Below, piece after piece: positions 35,118 to 42,975 of a DNA stretch of 42,975 bases. Both the position numbers and the translations under genes were made by a program. The DNA is from SXRF01 sp964624555. Lineage in GTDB: Bacteria > Pseudomonadota > Alphaproteobacteria > Rickettsiales > SXRF01. The stretch covers positions 1-42,975 of the forward strand of contig CAZUXB010000019.1 in assembly GCA_964624555.1 (NCBI GenBank), in the 5' to 3' direction. Position 1 is the first letter of the stretch; the number at the start of each line of letters is the position of its first letter. The notes beneath the pieces were generated by a model. It did no database searches and was not told where the DNA came from. It saw nothing but the letters and a program-made list of their open reading frames with translations.

Positions 35118-37061
35118 ATGTGGAGCTTTCAGAAACTCGGTGCTCATGATTCCAGGCAGCAATCCAAGCTGGATGAATTTTTCAATTCACAAAGTGCTTC
35201 TACATCATTAGTAAGAGAGTCTATTCAGAACTCGCTCGATGCAAGAGTCGAGGGTGGAGCTGGGCCGGTAGTGGTACGTTATGAGTTTAGCAAGGCTTCA
35301 GGTAATGTGCTTAAGAAGTATACCGCAGCATATGATAGTATTACTCTTACAAAGCATTTGTGTAGTAACGAACTGGGTAAATTTAAAGTTAGCAATTTTG
35401 AAGAAGACGCTCGCTGTCTTTTAGTGGCAGATTTTAATACTACTGGTCTGACTGGAGAAACTAACCATCTTAGCGGAGTAGCTAAAAGTCCTTTTATCGG
35501 ATTTTGGTGGCAGGAAGGTATATCAGATAAGAAAAAAGGCAGTGGCGGGAGTCATGGTGTGGGTAAAACTACACTTTCTGGTTCCTCAGAGGCGCACACT
35601 TTTTTAGCCCTGACCAAACGGCATACGGATAATCGTGAGTTTCTGATTGGGTTTTCCCATCTTCCCTACCATATGGTAGGGGGACAGCAATACAAAGGCT
35701 GTGGCAGATTTGGTGATGAGCAAAAAGATCATTTTGAACCGATTTCTGATCAAAAGAAGATAGAGGAATTTAAAAAGGATTTTGCTATCGAGAGAGGTTC
35801 CTCTGGCTTATCAGTGTTTATACCAAAAGTTCTTAAAGATATTACTGTAGATTCAATTCGTAAGGCTGTAATTGACGATTACTACATGGCTATTCTCAGT
35901 AATATGCTTAGGGTTGAAATTATAGACAATATCAGCGGTAATGGTCCTGTGATTATTTCGGCGGATAATCTTAAAGCAATTGCTTTAGGTCTTTCAGGGC
36001 AGGATACAAAAACTGCTCATAAAGTACAGTTTGCTGCCGAAGCTCTTAAATTGCGGAGAACATCTGGGGAAAAGCGTTTTTTTAACGGGATAGAGCCTAA
36101 GAAAGATAAAGATGGCTTTCGACTGACTGCAGATAGTTTTTCAACGGAAAATCTAGTGATAATACGAAATTTATATGCTAACGGCGAAATGGTAGGTATC
36201 CGTATCCCTTTTACTGTTGAACCTTCAGAAGGTCCTGCAAAAAATACTCATATAGATGTTTTTCTAAAAGCCGATAAAGAAACAGAAAATCTAAAAATCT
36301 CACAATATGTAAGAAATAATATTATTGTGAGTGAAGAAAATCCAGGTCTGCTCTCTCCATATAGCTTTGCTATGGTTATTGCTGATCATGAAGATATTTC
36401 GTCTTATCTCCGCCTTGCCGAGGAGCCATCTCATACAAGATGGTATATAGGGCGATTTAAGAAAGAAGGGCAATATAAGAATGACTGGCAACTACGGTTA
36501 GTGAAAGGTGGTCTTAAACAGCTTACTAATGTTCTTTTAGGGATTGATGAAAGCGAAAAAGAGATCAAAAGCTTTGGAGCAGATATTTTCTGGATTAGTG
36601 AACTGACAGGTAGTGGTGATAAAAGTGAAGAGGGAAATAAAAAAGGGCGTGATAAGACTCCCGGTGGTGAGGGTGTAGAAAACAGGAGCAAGTCATTAAT
36701 TTCAATTGATAAAGATATCGATGGAAAAGGTTTTACCATAAAAGCGGTTAATGATTTTACTGATATTTTAAAAGATGAGAATATGTCTTTGCCTGTGAGC
36801 TGGAAGCTTAAGGTTGCTTATATGATACCAGTAAAAAATCCATTTACTGTGTACACTCCATTTGATTTTGACTTTTCTAACTCAAAAAGCATGAAAATTA
36901 ATGCTGAAGGGGATGTTAATATCACTGAAAATGACAAGAACGTTTTGGCGTTTGAAGTTACAGGAGAAGACTTCAGAATAACTGTAAGGGGGTTTGATGG
37001 TGTGCGTGATCTCAAGTTAAAGTGCAAAATGGTTATAACCGAGATGGAGGAGGCTGCATAA
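35118..37061 (+). CDS. GHKL (MutL/MORC-like) ATPase of a defence module
   Basis: The 647-residue protein starts with a GHKL ATPase domain. Motif I is RESIQNSLDA (Glu34, Asn38), motif II DFNTTGLTG (Asp105 to Gly113), and the ATP-lid motif GSGGSHGVGKTT (about 141-152). The long middle region is followed by a low-complexity linker near residues 500-520 (SEEGNKKGRDKTPGGEG) and a beta-rich C-terminal part. Iyer, Abhiman and Aravind (2008) described such MutL/MORC-like ATPases beside Dcm and Vsr genes in restriction-modification loci. It is first in a tight three-gene operon, one base before the next start, with a strong GGGAGGGAAG site. ATP-driven DNA clamping or translocation is inferred. Confidence 0.82.
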   Translation: MWSFQKLGAHDSRQQSKLDEFFNSQSASTSLVRESIQNSLDARVEGGAGPVVVRYEFSKASGNVLKKYTAAYDSITLTKHLCSNELGKFKVSNFEEDARCLLVADFNTTGLTGETNHLSGVAKSPFIGFWWQEGISDKKKGSGGSHGVGKTTLSGSSEAHTFLALTKRHTDNREFLIGFSHLPYHMVGGQQYKGCGRFGDEQKDHFEPISDQKKIEEFKKDFAIERGSSGLSVFIPKVLKDITVDSIRKAVIDDYYMAILSNMLRVEIIDNISGNGPVIISADNLKAIALGLSGQDTKTAHKVQFAAEALKLRRTSGEKRFFNGIEPKKDKDGFRLTADSFSTENLVIIRNLYANGEMVGIRIPFTVEPSEGPAKNTHIDVFLKADKETENLKISQYVRNNIIVSEENPGLLSPYSFAMVIADHEDISSYLRLAEEPSHTRWYIGRFKKEGQYKNDWQLRLVKGGLKQLTNVLLGIDESEKEIKSFGADIFWISELTGSGDKSEEGNKKGRDKTPGGEGVENRSKSLISIDKDIDGKGFTIKAVNDFTDILKDENMSLPVSWKLKVAYMIPVKNPFTVYTPFDFDFSNSKSMKINAEGDVNITENDKNVLAFEVTGEDFRITVRGFDGVRDLKLKCKMVITEMEEAA

Positions 37062-37062
37062 A

Positions 37063-37878
37063 ATGGCTGTCAAAACATCTGTCACCGCTAAGTTTAATTA
37101 TACCGGCAGAAAGAAAATTCCTCTGGGTTCTGAGACTGTTAGTATTGAGGTTAGTGATCGTCGCCCGGAAGCTTTGACAATTGCTGTAGATACTAAACCT
37201 GAAGCAATTCTGGAGAGAGCGCGTATTAGTAAGGAACGGCCTGTACGGCTAGTTGTTGATGCCTTTTATCGAGGAAATATTCATAGAATTGAAATTCCTA
37301 AACATGCAATGCGTCAGAAAGAAACGATTCCGGATTGTACCGACCAAGTAAATCCCACTTTCCGTTTGATGGTTATTTCAGATGATAATGATCATCGAGG
37401 AAAAATACTTGCCGCAACTACTTTTTTTGGTGCCACAGAGAATACAGGAAATGGTCAGAGTGGCAGTAAAGACAATGCATTCTTTAATATTGAGCGTTCT
37501 GATTCTTTGGAGGGGGCTGCTTGGAGCGTAGATTGGAATGATATAAATAATCCAAGAATAAACCTTAATGGCCGTATTATTGACAAAGGCTATACTGACC
37601 AGAATAAGGAAATGAGAGCCTTTATTTTCCCTTCTATTATACGGGAAATTATGTGTGGATTATTGTTTCGTGTTGAGGATCTGAACGATCTTCCTGAAGG
37701 CTCTGGAATGATTAAATGGAAGATGTTTTTTGAACAACGCCTTGGAGTGGATTTTGTGGATGTTCCGGAAAACGACCCGCAATCCAGTCTAAATTTTATT
37801 GATGATGTAGTAAAAGCCTTTTCCCAACAAAAATGGGGCCACGGAAAAACCCTTCTGGATGAGCTGACAGGAGAATAG
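37063..37878 (+). CDS. Unknown protein of the GHKL ATPase operon
   Basis: I cannot name a family for this 271-residue protein. It starts one base after the ATPase stop and ends two bases before the next start, so it is surely part of the same operon. The first 130 residues look beta-rich (MAVKTSVTAKFNYTGRKKIPLGSETVSIEV), the rest mixed, with a conserved-looking IINLNGRI/RAFIFPSIIREIMCGLLF block near 170-205. No nuclease motif of the PD-(D/E)XK kind is obvious. It is probably a structural or DNA-binding partner of the ATPase. Confidence 0.7.
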   Translation: MAVKTSVTAKFNYTGRKKIPLGSETVSIEVSDRRPEALTIAVDTKPEAILERARISKERPVRLVVDAFYRGNIHRIEIPKHAMRQKETIPDCTDQVNPTFRLMVISDDNDHRGKILAATTFFGATENTGNGQSGSKDNAFFNIERSDSLEGAAWSVDWNDINNPRINLNGRIIDKGYTDQNKEMRAFIFPSIIREIMCGLLFRVEDLNDLPEGSGMIKWKMFFEQRLGVDFVDVPENDPQSSLNFIDDVVKAFSQQKWGHGKTLLDELTGE

Positions 37879-37880
37879 AT

Positions 37881-38666
37881 ATGCAGATATCAAAATTTAC
37901 TGAAGATGGTTTTAATCAGTTTAAAAGTATGATGGAAGCTGCACGACAGTCTGCACCGGGGCATTCTCAGGCTGCTTTGGTATCTCAATCATTTATTGAT
38001 GAAGTACATAAACTGGCAATTAATTCTGCTATGATTGTACCAGTTGATAACTCTGGAGATATAGATAGTAAACGTATATTTAGCTCACGTTATGAAATGG
38101 GCAGCTATATTAATGAGCAACTTCCTTCTGACAACTCTATAGCCGATATAAGTAATATTAATATGTGGAGCTGGCTTTCTGCATTTTACATCGACCAGCT
38201 CTGTGAGAAGGCAAAAAATGGCAGTTACAAGTTGTGGAGTTTGTATCGCTACATTCCGGATCAGAACAAGTGGAGATATTACAGAAACCTTATACAAGCT
38301 CCGGTATCGGTATTGCGCAAAGGTGATTTGAATGTGGCTAAATTACTTTTTTCTGATAAGCCATATAAAGGTACGGATGCTGTAGAACAGCTTTATACTC
38401 AGGAAAAAGATTTTATTACTAATCCGGGTTTGGTAGAGCTTGCTCTCCGTATGTACTATGATGAAGATCAACAACTGTTAAAGCCAAAAGTATTGGGAAA
38501 CAGTGCTGGGAGCGCGGTACGATTAGCTACAATTATTTCAAAACAACTATCTATGAATTATGATCTGCATTCTATGGGATCTGAGCAGATTATAGGTCTT
38601 TTACCACCTGAATTTGATAAATGGATACCCGATCTTGTAGAAGAAAAGATGGTGGCAGTAGCCTGA
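37881..38666 (+). CDS. DUF6339-like protein of the GHKL ATPase operon
   Basis: The 261-residue, mostly helical protein has MWSWLSAFYIDQLCEKAKNG followed by YRYIPDQNKWRYYRNLIQAPV near residues 95-145, which resembles proteins annotated DUF6339 that accompany Dcm, Vsr and GHKL ATPases. This family link is from memory and tentative. No catalytic motif is evident. It follows the previous gene by two bases and converges on the EcoRII-type gene with eight bases between stops. Confidence 0.65.
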   Translation: MQISKFTEDGFNQFKSMMEAARQSAPGHSQAALVSQSFIDEVHKLAINSAMIVPVDNSGDIDSKRIFSSRYEMGSYINEQLPSDNSIADISNINMWSWLSAFYIDQLCEKAKNGSYKLWSLYRYIPDQNKWRYYRNLIQAPVSVLRKGDLNVAKLLFSDKPYKGTDAVEQLYTQEKDFITNPGLVELALRMYYDEDQQLLKPKVLGNSAGSAVRLATIISKQLSMNYDLHSMGSEQIIGLLPPEFDKWIPDLVEEKMVAVA

Positions 38667-38674
38667 CGATTTCT

Positions 38675-39895
38675 TTAACCTTGACGTTCTCTGAGTAATT
38701 TTACCAGAGATGATACGTCCATCAGCCACTTCTGTTGAGTTTGTTTGTACGTAGCTTGTATAGATGCAGGTACTACCAACTGCAGTTCTCTGGCCTGCAT
38801 TTCAGAGGTTTGATCTTCGGTTATAGAAGGTTCTAAAGTTAAAAGGTGTTTGTTCTGAATTTTCTGTGCTTCAGATAGTACCTGCCTCCAACGATCTTTG
38901 CAGGTAGTCTTTGCGCCCAACATAGTCAGTTTTGCGACAGGGAAATTAGGATCCCTGTATTGTTCGATAGTTGGGAAGATAAAGTCGGGGCGAGACTTGT
39001 TTTCTGTTGTCTGACCCTTTGAATAACGTATATGAAGTTGATCAAAAAGATATTGCAAATGGTTCTCAAGAGAATGCCCAGCCCTTGATTTCCTGCGGTT
39101 ATGTACACTCAGTGAGAAGCTAATAAAGTTATCAACACCTTGGTCACCATTTCCGAAGCCTGATTTAAGTGTTTCAGAAACAATATGCCGTTCCAGAGTT
39201 CTGAAAAGGATTTCTTCATGTTCAATCCATCTGATAAGGGCAGAATCAGGATCATCCTGAGGCGAAATGTCCTTTAAGGTATCTCTGGCAAAAGCTGAAA
39301 AAATAGTGGTGGTTGGAAATCTTCCATTAAATTTTTTCAGTAATAATTCCAGATAATCAGGAGCTTCGTCCTGAATTTCAATCCCTATATTTTCCAGAAT
39401 TATACGGGACGCATATTCCAAACCTCTTTCAGGAGTAACCTCTACAGCAAATTTTCCTGTAAGAGATTCAGGATGGATATCAAAAAGATAGAATAGCTGC
39501 TGTTCATAGGTGCTGCCAGCATCTGCAATAATTACAAACAGGTCGCCTTCATTCTTTCGTGCAATAACTACAAGGTCACCAGCACGTGCATATTCCTGTA
39601 CGATTGTAGCTTCTGAGGGATAATATAGACGATATTCCGCCGAGCGGTGAGGCTGGTCTTCCCGAGAGTCATACCAAGTGAGTGTGCCGGTTTGTGAGAG
39701 AATGCCTGTTTCGTGTCTGTCAGATAAATGAATAAAGGTGCAGTTAAATATCTGTTTTTCTGTTCCAAAGATATTCTGGAAAGGTTTTATCCCTTGAAAT
39801 TCATGACCACGGGAGGTTGAGGGATCAACTTCCGTTGCTGCAAGTACTTTGTAGCCAAATCCTGTAAAATACTGAGAAAGTAATCCTTTTTTCAT
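38675..39895 (-). CDS. ecoRIIR: EcoRII-type restriction endonuclease
   Basis: The 406-residue protein matches the length (about 404) and layout of EcoRII, the type IIE enzyme that cuts before CCWGG. Residues 1-175 resemble the EcoRII N-terminal effector DNA-binding domain (AEYRLYYPSEATIVQEYARAGDLVVIA, AGSTYEQQLFYLFDI). Residues about 205-404 resemble the catalytic domain, with HNRRKSRAGHSLENHLQYLF, a KSRPDFIFP stretch, LGAKTTCKDRWRQVLSEAQ and KHLLTLEPSITEDQTSEM, typical of the EcoRII-C nuclease. The start overlaps the vsr stop by four bases, completing a dcm-vsr-endonuclease operon. The presumed site, CCWGG, follows from the family. Confidence 0.92.
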   Translation of the reverse strand: MKKGLLSQYFTGFGYKVLAATEVDPSTSRGHEFQGIKPFQNIFGTEKQIFNCTFIHLSDRHETGILSQTGTLTWYDSREDQPHRSAEYRLYYPSEATIVQEYARAGDLVVIARKNEGDLFVIIADAGSTYEQQLFYLFDIHPESLTGKFAVEVTPERGLEYASRIILENIGIEIQDEAPDYLELLLKKFNGRFPTTTIFSAFARDTLKDISPQDDPDSALIRWIEHEEILFRTLERHIVSETLKSGFGNGDQGVDNFISFSLSVHNRRKSRAGHSLENHLQYLFDQLHIRYSKGQTTENKSRPDFIFPTIEQYRDPNFPVAKLTMLGAKTTCKDRWRQVLSEAQKIQNKHLLTLEPSITEDQTSEMQARELQLVVPASIQATYKQTQQKWLMDVSSLVKLLRERQG

Positions 39896-40353
39896 GCAGC
39901 TTGTTTTCCCCCTAATTCAGCAATCTTATTGCAGCTTTTTAGCCATAATGCAATCTTTCCGGTAATTTCTTCAGGTGAAAGCCTGTTTTCCCCCTTTATA
40001 CTGCATTCCCATACTGTAAGGACTCGCCACCCTAACTGCTGAAGGGCATGGATAATTTCACAGTCATTCTGCGCGTTGTGGCTAATTTTGGTTCTCCAGA
40101 ACTCTTGTCTTGATTGAGGCCATTTAAATAAATGGCATTCATGCATATGCCAGAAGCATCCGTGGATAAAAATGACAGCTTTATAGCGCGGTAGGACTAA
40201 ATCAGGGTGGCCGGGCAGAGATTTATCATGAATTCTATACCGAAAACCCTGACTATGGAGGAGTTTTCTTATAATTAATTCAGGCTTAGTATCTTTGCCT
40301 TTGATTGCCGCCATATTGCGGCTACGTGTAGCTTTGTCATGGACATCAGGCAC
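39892..40353 (-). CDS. vsr: Very short patch repair endonuclease Vsr
   Basis: Vsr nicks DNA at T:G mismatches that arise when the 5-methylcytosine made by Dcm deaminates. The product has DVHDKATRSRNMAAIKGKDTKPELIIRKLLHSQGFRYR, PGHPDLVLPRYKAVIFIHGCFWHMHEC and EFWRTKISHN, matching the family motifs with its catalytic Asp and zinc ligands. I choose GTG 40353 (VPDVHDK), giving 153 residues, the usual Vsr size and an 8-base overlap with the dcm stop; the open frame extends upstream to 40434 without homology. Confidence 0.92.
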   Translation of the reverse strand: MPDVHDKATRSRNMAAIKGKDTKPELIIRKLLHSQGFRYRIHDKSLPGHPDLVLPRYKAVIFIHGCFWHMHECHLFKWPQSRQEFWRTKISHNAQNDCEIIHALQQLGWRVLTVWECSIKGENRLSPEEITGKIALWLKSCNKIAELGGKQAA

Positions 40354-41404
40354 ATGCCAACTCTTTAACTTTTTTAGAGCTTCTGACTGGAGGATTCTTA
40401 AGCAATTCAATATGTGGAAGCATAATACGAGCAACTTCTGTTATAACGGGTACTGCTACAGAATTCCCAAATTGCTTATACGCTTGCGTGTCTGATACAG
40501 GAATAAGAAATTTGTTCCCATACCCCATAAGACGCGCGCATTCGCGTGGTGTAAGGCGGCGTGGATTTTTATTTTTTCCTCTTGAAATTAAAATTTCAGA
40601 GCCATCCTTATAATAGCGTGCAGAGAGTGTCCTAGCCACGTCATGGGGGCCGAATAATCCAAAGCCAAAGCCATTCCCTTTAGCTTTATGTTTAGCAGCA
40701 TAATCCTGGAGATATTGCCAGAGGTGATTTGAAAGAGTGTATTTATCATTTACCAAAGCTTTAGATCCGATAGTAAAATCTTTTTCTGGCTTTTCGCTGC
40801 CGTCTTCAGGATGCAGAATATTTTTAAGTGTAGGTTTTTTTTGAGGAAGACTGAGGTCATTCCAAGTAAAGTCAGTTTTTCCGCGAAATCCTACTATAAT
40901 AATACGCTCACGGTGCTGGGGAACAAAATGCCTTGCATCAATTACTTTGTAGGATATTGTATAGCCCAGTTCTTCTTCCAATGTCTTTTTAATGATTTCA
41001 AAAGTTCTTCCTTTGTCATGGCTGGTAAGATTTTTTACGTTCTCCAGCATAAATGCAATAGGTTGTTTTTCCTCAATAATACGAGCAACGTCAAAAAATA
41101 ATGTCCCTTGAGTTTCGCAGGCAAACCCATGGACACGTCCCAGCGAATTCTTTTTTGAAACTCCGGCAATTGAAAAGGGCTGGCAAGGAAAACCTGCCAA
41201 GAGAACATCATGGTCTGGAATTTGGCTTGTATGAATCTCGGTTATATCGCCTGCTACTTCCCGGTTATCCCGAAAATTAGCATCATAAGTTTGTCTGGCA
41301 TATTTGTCCCATTCAGAAGTAAAGACACATACTCCACCATGGCTTTCAAAGCCTTTACGAATGCCGCCAATACCAGCGAAAAGATCAATAAATGTAAATG
41401 TCAT
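40346..41404 (-). CDS. dcm: DNA (cytosine-5) methyltransferase, Dcm-like
   Basis: The 352-residue enzyme has the ordered C5-methyltransferase motifs: I FIDLFAGIGGIR, IV GFPCQPFS with the catalytic Cys74, VI ENVKNL (121-126), VIII HFVPQHRERI, IX RRLTPRECARLMGYG and X QFGNSVAVPV. The target-recognition region contains GNGFGFGLFG and ARTLSARYYKDGSEILISRG, closely recalling Dcm/EcoRII methyltransferases, so the target is probably CCWGG. It protects the host from the EcoRII-type nuclease downstream. It is shorter at the N-terminus than E. coli Dcm and starts directly at motif I. Confidence 0.95.
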   Translation of the reverse strand: MTFTFIDLFAGIGGIRKGFESHGGVCVFTSEWDKYARQTYDANFRDNREVAGDITEIHTSQIPDHDVLLAGFPCQPFSIAGVSKKNSLGRVHGFACETQGTLFFDVARIIEEKQPIAFMLENVKNLTSHDKGRTFEIIKKTLEEELGYTISYKVIDARHFVPQHRERIIIVGFRGKTDFTWNDLSLPQKKPTLKNILHPEDGSEKPEKDFTIGSKALVNDKYTLSNHLWQYLQDYAAKHKAKGNGFGFGLFGPHDVARTLSARYYKDGSEILISRGKNKNPRRLTPRECARLMGYGNKFLIPVSDTQAYKQFGNSVAVPVITEVARIMLPHIELLKNPPVRSSKKVKELACA

Positions 41405-41517
41405 TACGGTATTTTATAGCTTATATTTTTAATAGCCAGGATTTTTTAACTTATCTTGTTACTATTAACGGCCAGATCATGTTTGCTATTCTACTGGTTA
41501 TAAAAATACTTATCTTG

Positions 41518-42861
41518 TTAAGAGGCGGGCTTTATTTTGGTGTTTTCTAACATTTCCCGCAATTCCTCAATTTCATATGCTGGTGTTCTCTGATGCAACA
41601 TAGCATGGCAATTAGGACAGACCGGTTTTAAATCCTTAATGGGATCTATAAAATATTGCTGCCCGCCATTCAATCCTAGCTCATTCTCATGGTGTACATG
41701 AATATATTGACGACCTATAGAGCCATAAATATCTTCAAAATTGAAATTACATACGAAGCACCTGTAACCATAGTGCATTACACATGCGGCACGAGCTTTT
41801 GGATTGCGTTTATAGTGCTGTCGCATAGCCTCACTAGTTCCACCTTCTATATGTCCGCCTTGTCCTCCGATTTCATTAAAAAGCAGACTTTCCTCTGATT
41901 CAGGTAACAACATTTCACGTGTCTTCATAGTTAGCCGAAACAAACATTGTGGACTCGCATTATCACCGGATACATATTCCATAAAACCCCGTTCAAGAGC
42001 GCGGCGTATATTTCCTGCATCCATATTATTGCGGCTAAAATCTGCCATACCATAGGTTTGCCAAATATCTGATATAAATGCTTTATCACGTTCAGTTAAA
42101 GGAGCATCTGGCATAGTATTGGCACGGGTAAGGTCTATCGGAGTTTTTGTAGGATTTGGACGAAAAGAAGGAGATGCACCGCTATAAGTACCTCCAGTTA
42201 TATGATTATTTCCCTCGCTTATAATATTTGAATATTTTTCAAATATTTCTCGTATAGAGCGTAAATGACCTTTGCCTAATGAATTAAAATATTTTATGTG
42301 GCCATCTACAGCCTTTAAAGCCAGTTGCAAACCTTCTCTGCCATAATCTTGCAGTATATGTTCTAGAAAATAATCTGTGGCATCAGCGTTTATATAACGT
42401 TGATATTTTTTACCATTAAGCATTAGCTTGAAAGCATCAAAGTACATTCCTGCCGAAGAAGATTTAATACCCAAGGCTTTGAATGCGTCTTCTCGTAAAA
42501 TTTCTTTTTCATGTACAGCTTTGGCATAGTAATATATTTCACCAATTAATTCGCCTTTAAGGGCTGTATTATCTTCAATATTATCATTTTTTTCTGTTGC
42601 ATGTATTGTAAATCCTAGGTCTTCTAAAATGAGTCGGCTCTGCCCAGCATTGAATTGGTCAGGCATAAGCTGCGTTCCGGTTGCATAAAGAGTGGCTAAT
42701 GATGCAACGTACTTTTGGGGGTACGAAATTCCTTCATGAATTAAATGGTATGTTTTTGAAATATGCGATGGTGGAAAGCCATCCCGTTTAATATCGTTAA
42801 TGGCTTCAAGAACATGGTTTGGAAGTATAGCTTTTAATTGTTTAGTGGTAGAAGTTTTCAT
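41518..42861 (-). CDS. HNH endonuclease with ScoMcrA-like N-terminal domain
   Basis: The 447-residue protein has a C-terminal HNH nuclease domain (about residues 358-440). It contains CFVC, YIHVHHENEL with the catalytic His pair, DLKPVCPNCHAMLHQ with the second zinc knuckle, and a IYGSIGRQ lead-in, a form found in modification-dependent enzymes. The N-terminal 90 residues (SKTYHLIHEGISYPQKYVASLATLYATGTQLMPDQF...) resemble the head domain of the methyl-/phosphorothioate-dependent ScoMcrA family. The central part is helical and unassigned. It lies 113 bases upstream of dcm on the same strand, possibly co-transcribed. Whether it targets modified phage DNA is inferred. Confidence 0.82.
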   Translation of the reverse strand: MKTSTTKQLKAILPNHVLEAINDIKRDGFPPSHISKTYHLIHEGISYPQKYVASLATLYATGTQLMPDQFNAGQSRLILEDLGFTIHATEKNDNIEDNTALKGELIGEIYYYAKAVHEKEILREDAFKALGIKSSSAGMYFDAFKLMLNGKKYQRYINADATDYFLEHILQDYGREGLQLALKAVDGHIKYFNSLGKGHLRSIREIFEKYSNIISEGNNHITGGTYSGASPSFRPNPTKTPIDLTRANTMPDAPLTERDKAFISDIWQTYGMADFSRNNMDAGNIRRALERGFMEYVSGDNASPQCLFRLTMKTREMLLPESEESLLFNEIGGQGGHIEGGTSEAMRQHYKRNPKARAACVMHYGYRCFVCNFNFEDIYGSIGRQYIHVHHENELGLNGGQQYFIDPIKDLKPVCPNCHAMLHQRTPAYEIEELREMLENTKIKPAS

Positions 42862-42975
42862 TATATATCCATAGGAATTTTAAGATTGCTAATGTGCAAC
42901 AAAGCTTATTACAGTAATAAATTTTAGGGGCTGTACCAGCTAATCAGTTAAACACTCTCCAACCCATTGTTTGAG

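Noticed and set aside
35011..35211. Small 66-codon frame before the GHKL ATPase
   Set aside because: It overlaps the well-supported ATPase start in another frame and has no ribosome site.
40354..40434. Longer Vsr N-terminus within dcm
   Set aside because: The extra residues are not Vsr-like and would overlap dcm by 89 bases; GTG 40353 gives the normal length.

Overview
The window looks like chromosomal DNA of an uncultured alphaproteobacterium. FtsZ ends in the alphaproteobacterial tail DIPAFLRRQAN, ThyX replaces ThyA, and a SigF/NrsF pair sits beside a bufferin-type RiPP operon, an arrangement best known from Caulobacter. The sequence appears to come from a scaffolded draft assembly: two 10-N gaps lie inside ftsZ and create false frame changes.

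Layout. 1-7950: a pilin-like protein; a small secreted His/Lys-rich protein; a tRNA-Lys(CUU) gene split by a 233-nt group I intron; ftsZ; an unknown protein; an O-antigen ligase-like membrane protein; thyX; a roughly 200-bp MITE-like repeat; a LysR regulator; tRNA-Thr(UGU). 7958-11738: a compact copper-buffering (bufferin-like) locus on the minus strand, consisting of the sigma factor SigF, its antisigma factor NrsF, a Cys-rich secreted precursor peptide, a fused MNIO/DUF2063 maturation protein and a DoxX membrane protein. A SigF-like promoter and an internal terminator are visible. 11739-13241: an AT-rich DUF3800 gene and a perfect 52-bp palindrome. 13242-34031: housekeeping and envelope genes, namely a radical SAM protein, an unknown Gly-rich protein, the pbpC/alpha-2-macroglobulin pair, a PAS protein, PPK2, NAD(P)HX dehydratase, a glycosyltransferase, an E2-like acyltransferase without its catalytic motif, a second MITE copy, SRPBCC and GMC oxidoreductase genes, a nucleotide-sugar epimerase/decarboxylase and an EAL protein.

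34200-42975: a tRNA-Ala(GGC) gene whose 3' end is duplicated 155 bp downstream marks the edge of an AT-richer defence island. The island holds a three-gene GHKL-ATPase operon on the plus strand. Converging on it is dcm-vsr-EcoRII endonuclease on the minus strand, and upstream of dcm lies an HNH endonuclease resembling McrA-type enzymes.

The observations most worth following are the intron in tRNA-Lys(CUU), the bufferin locus with fused maturase and attenuated operon, and the composite island that pairs an EcoRII-type R-M-repair cassette with a MORC/MutL-like ATPase module and a possible modification-dependent nuclease. All functions are read from sequence motifs remembered from families; no searches were run.
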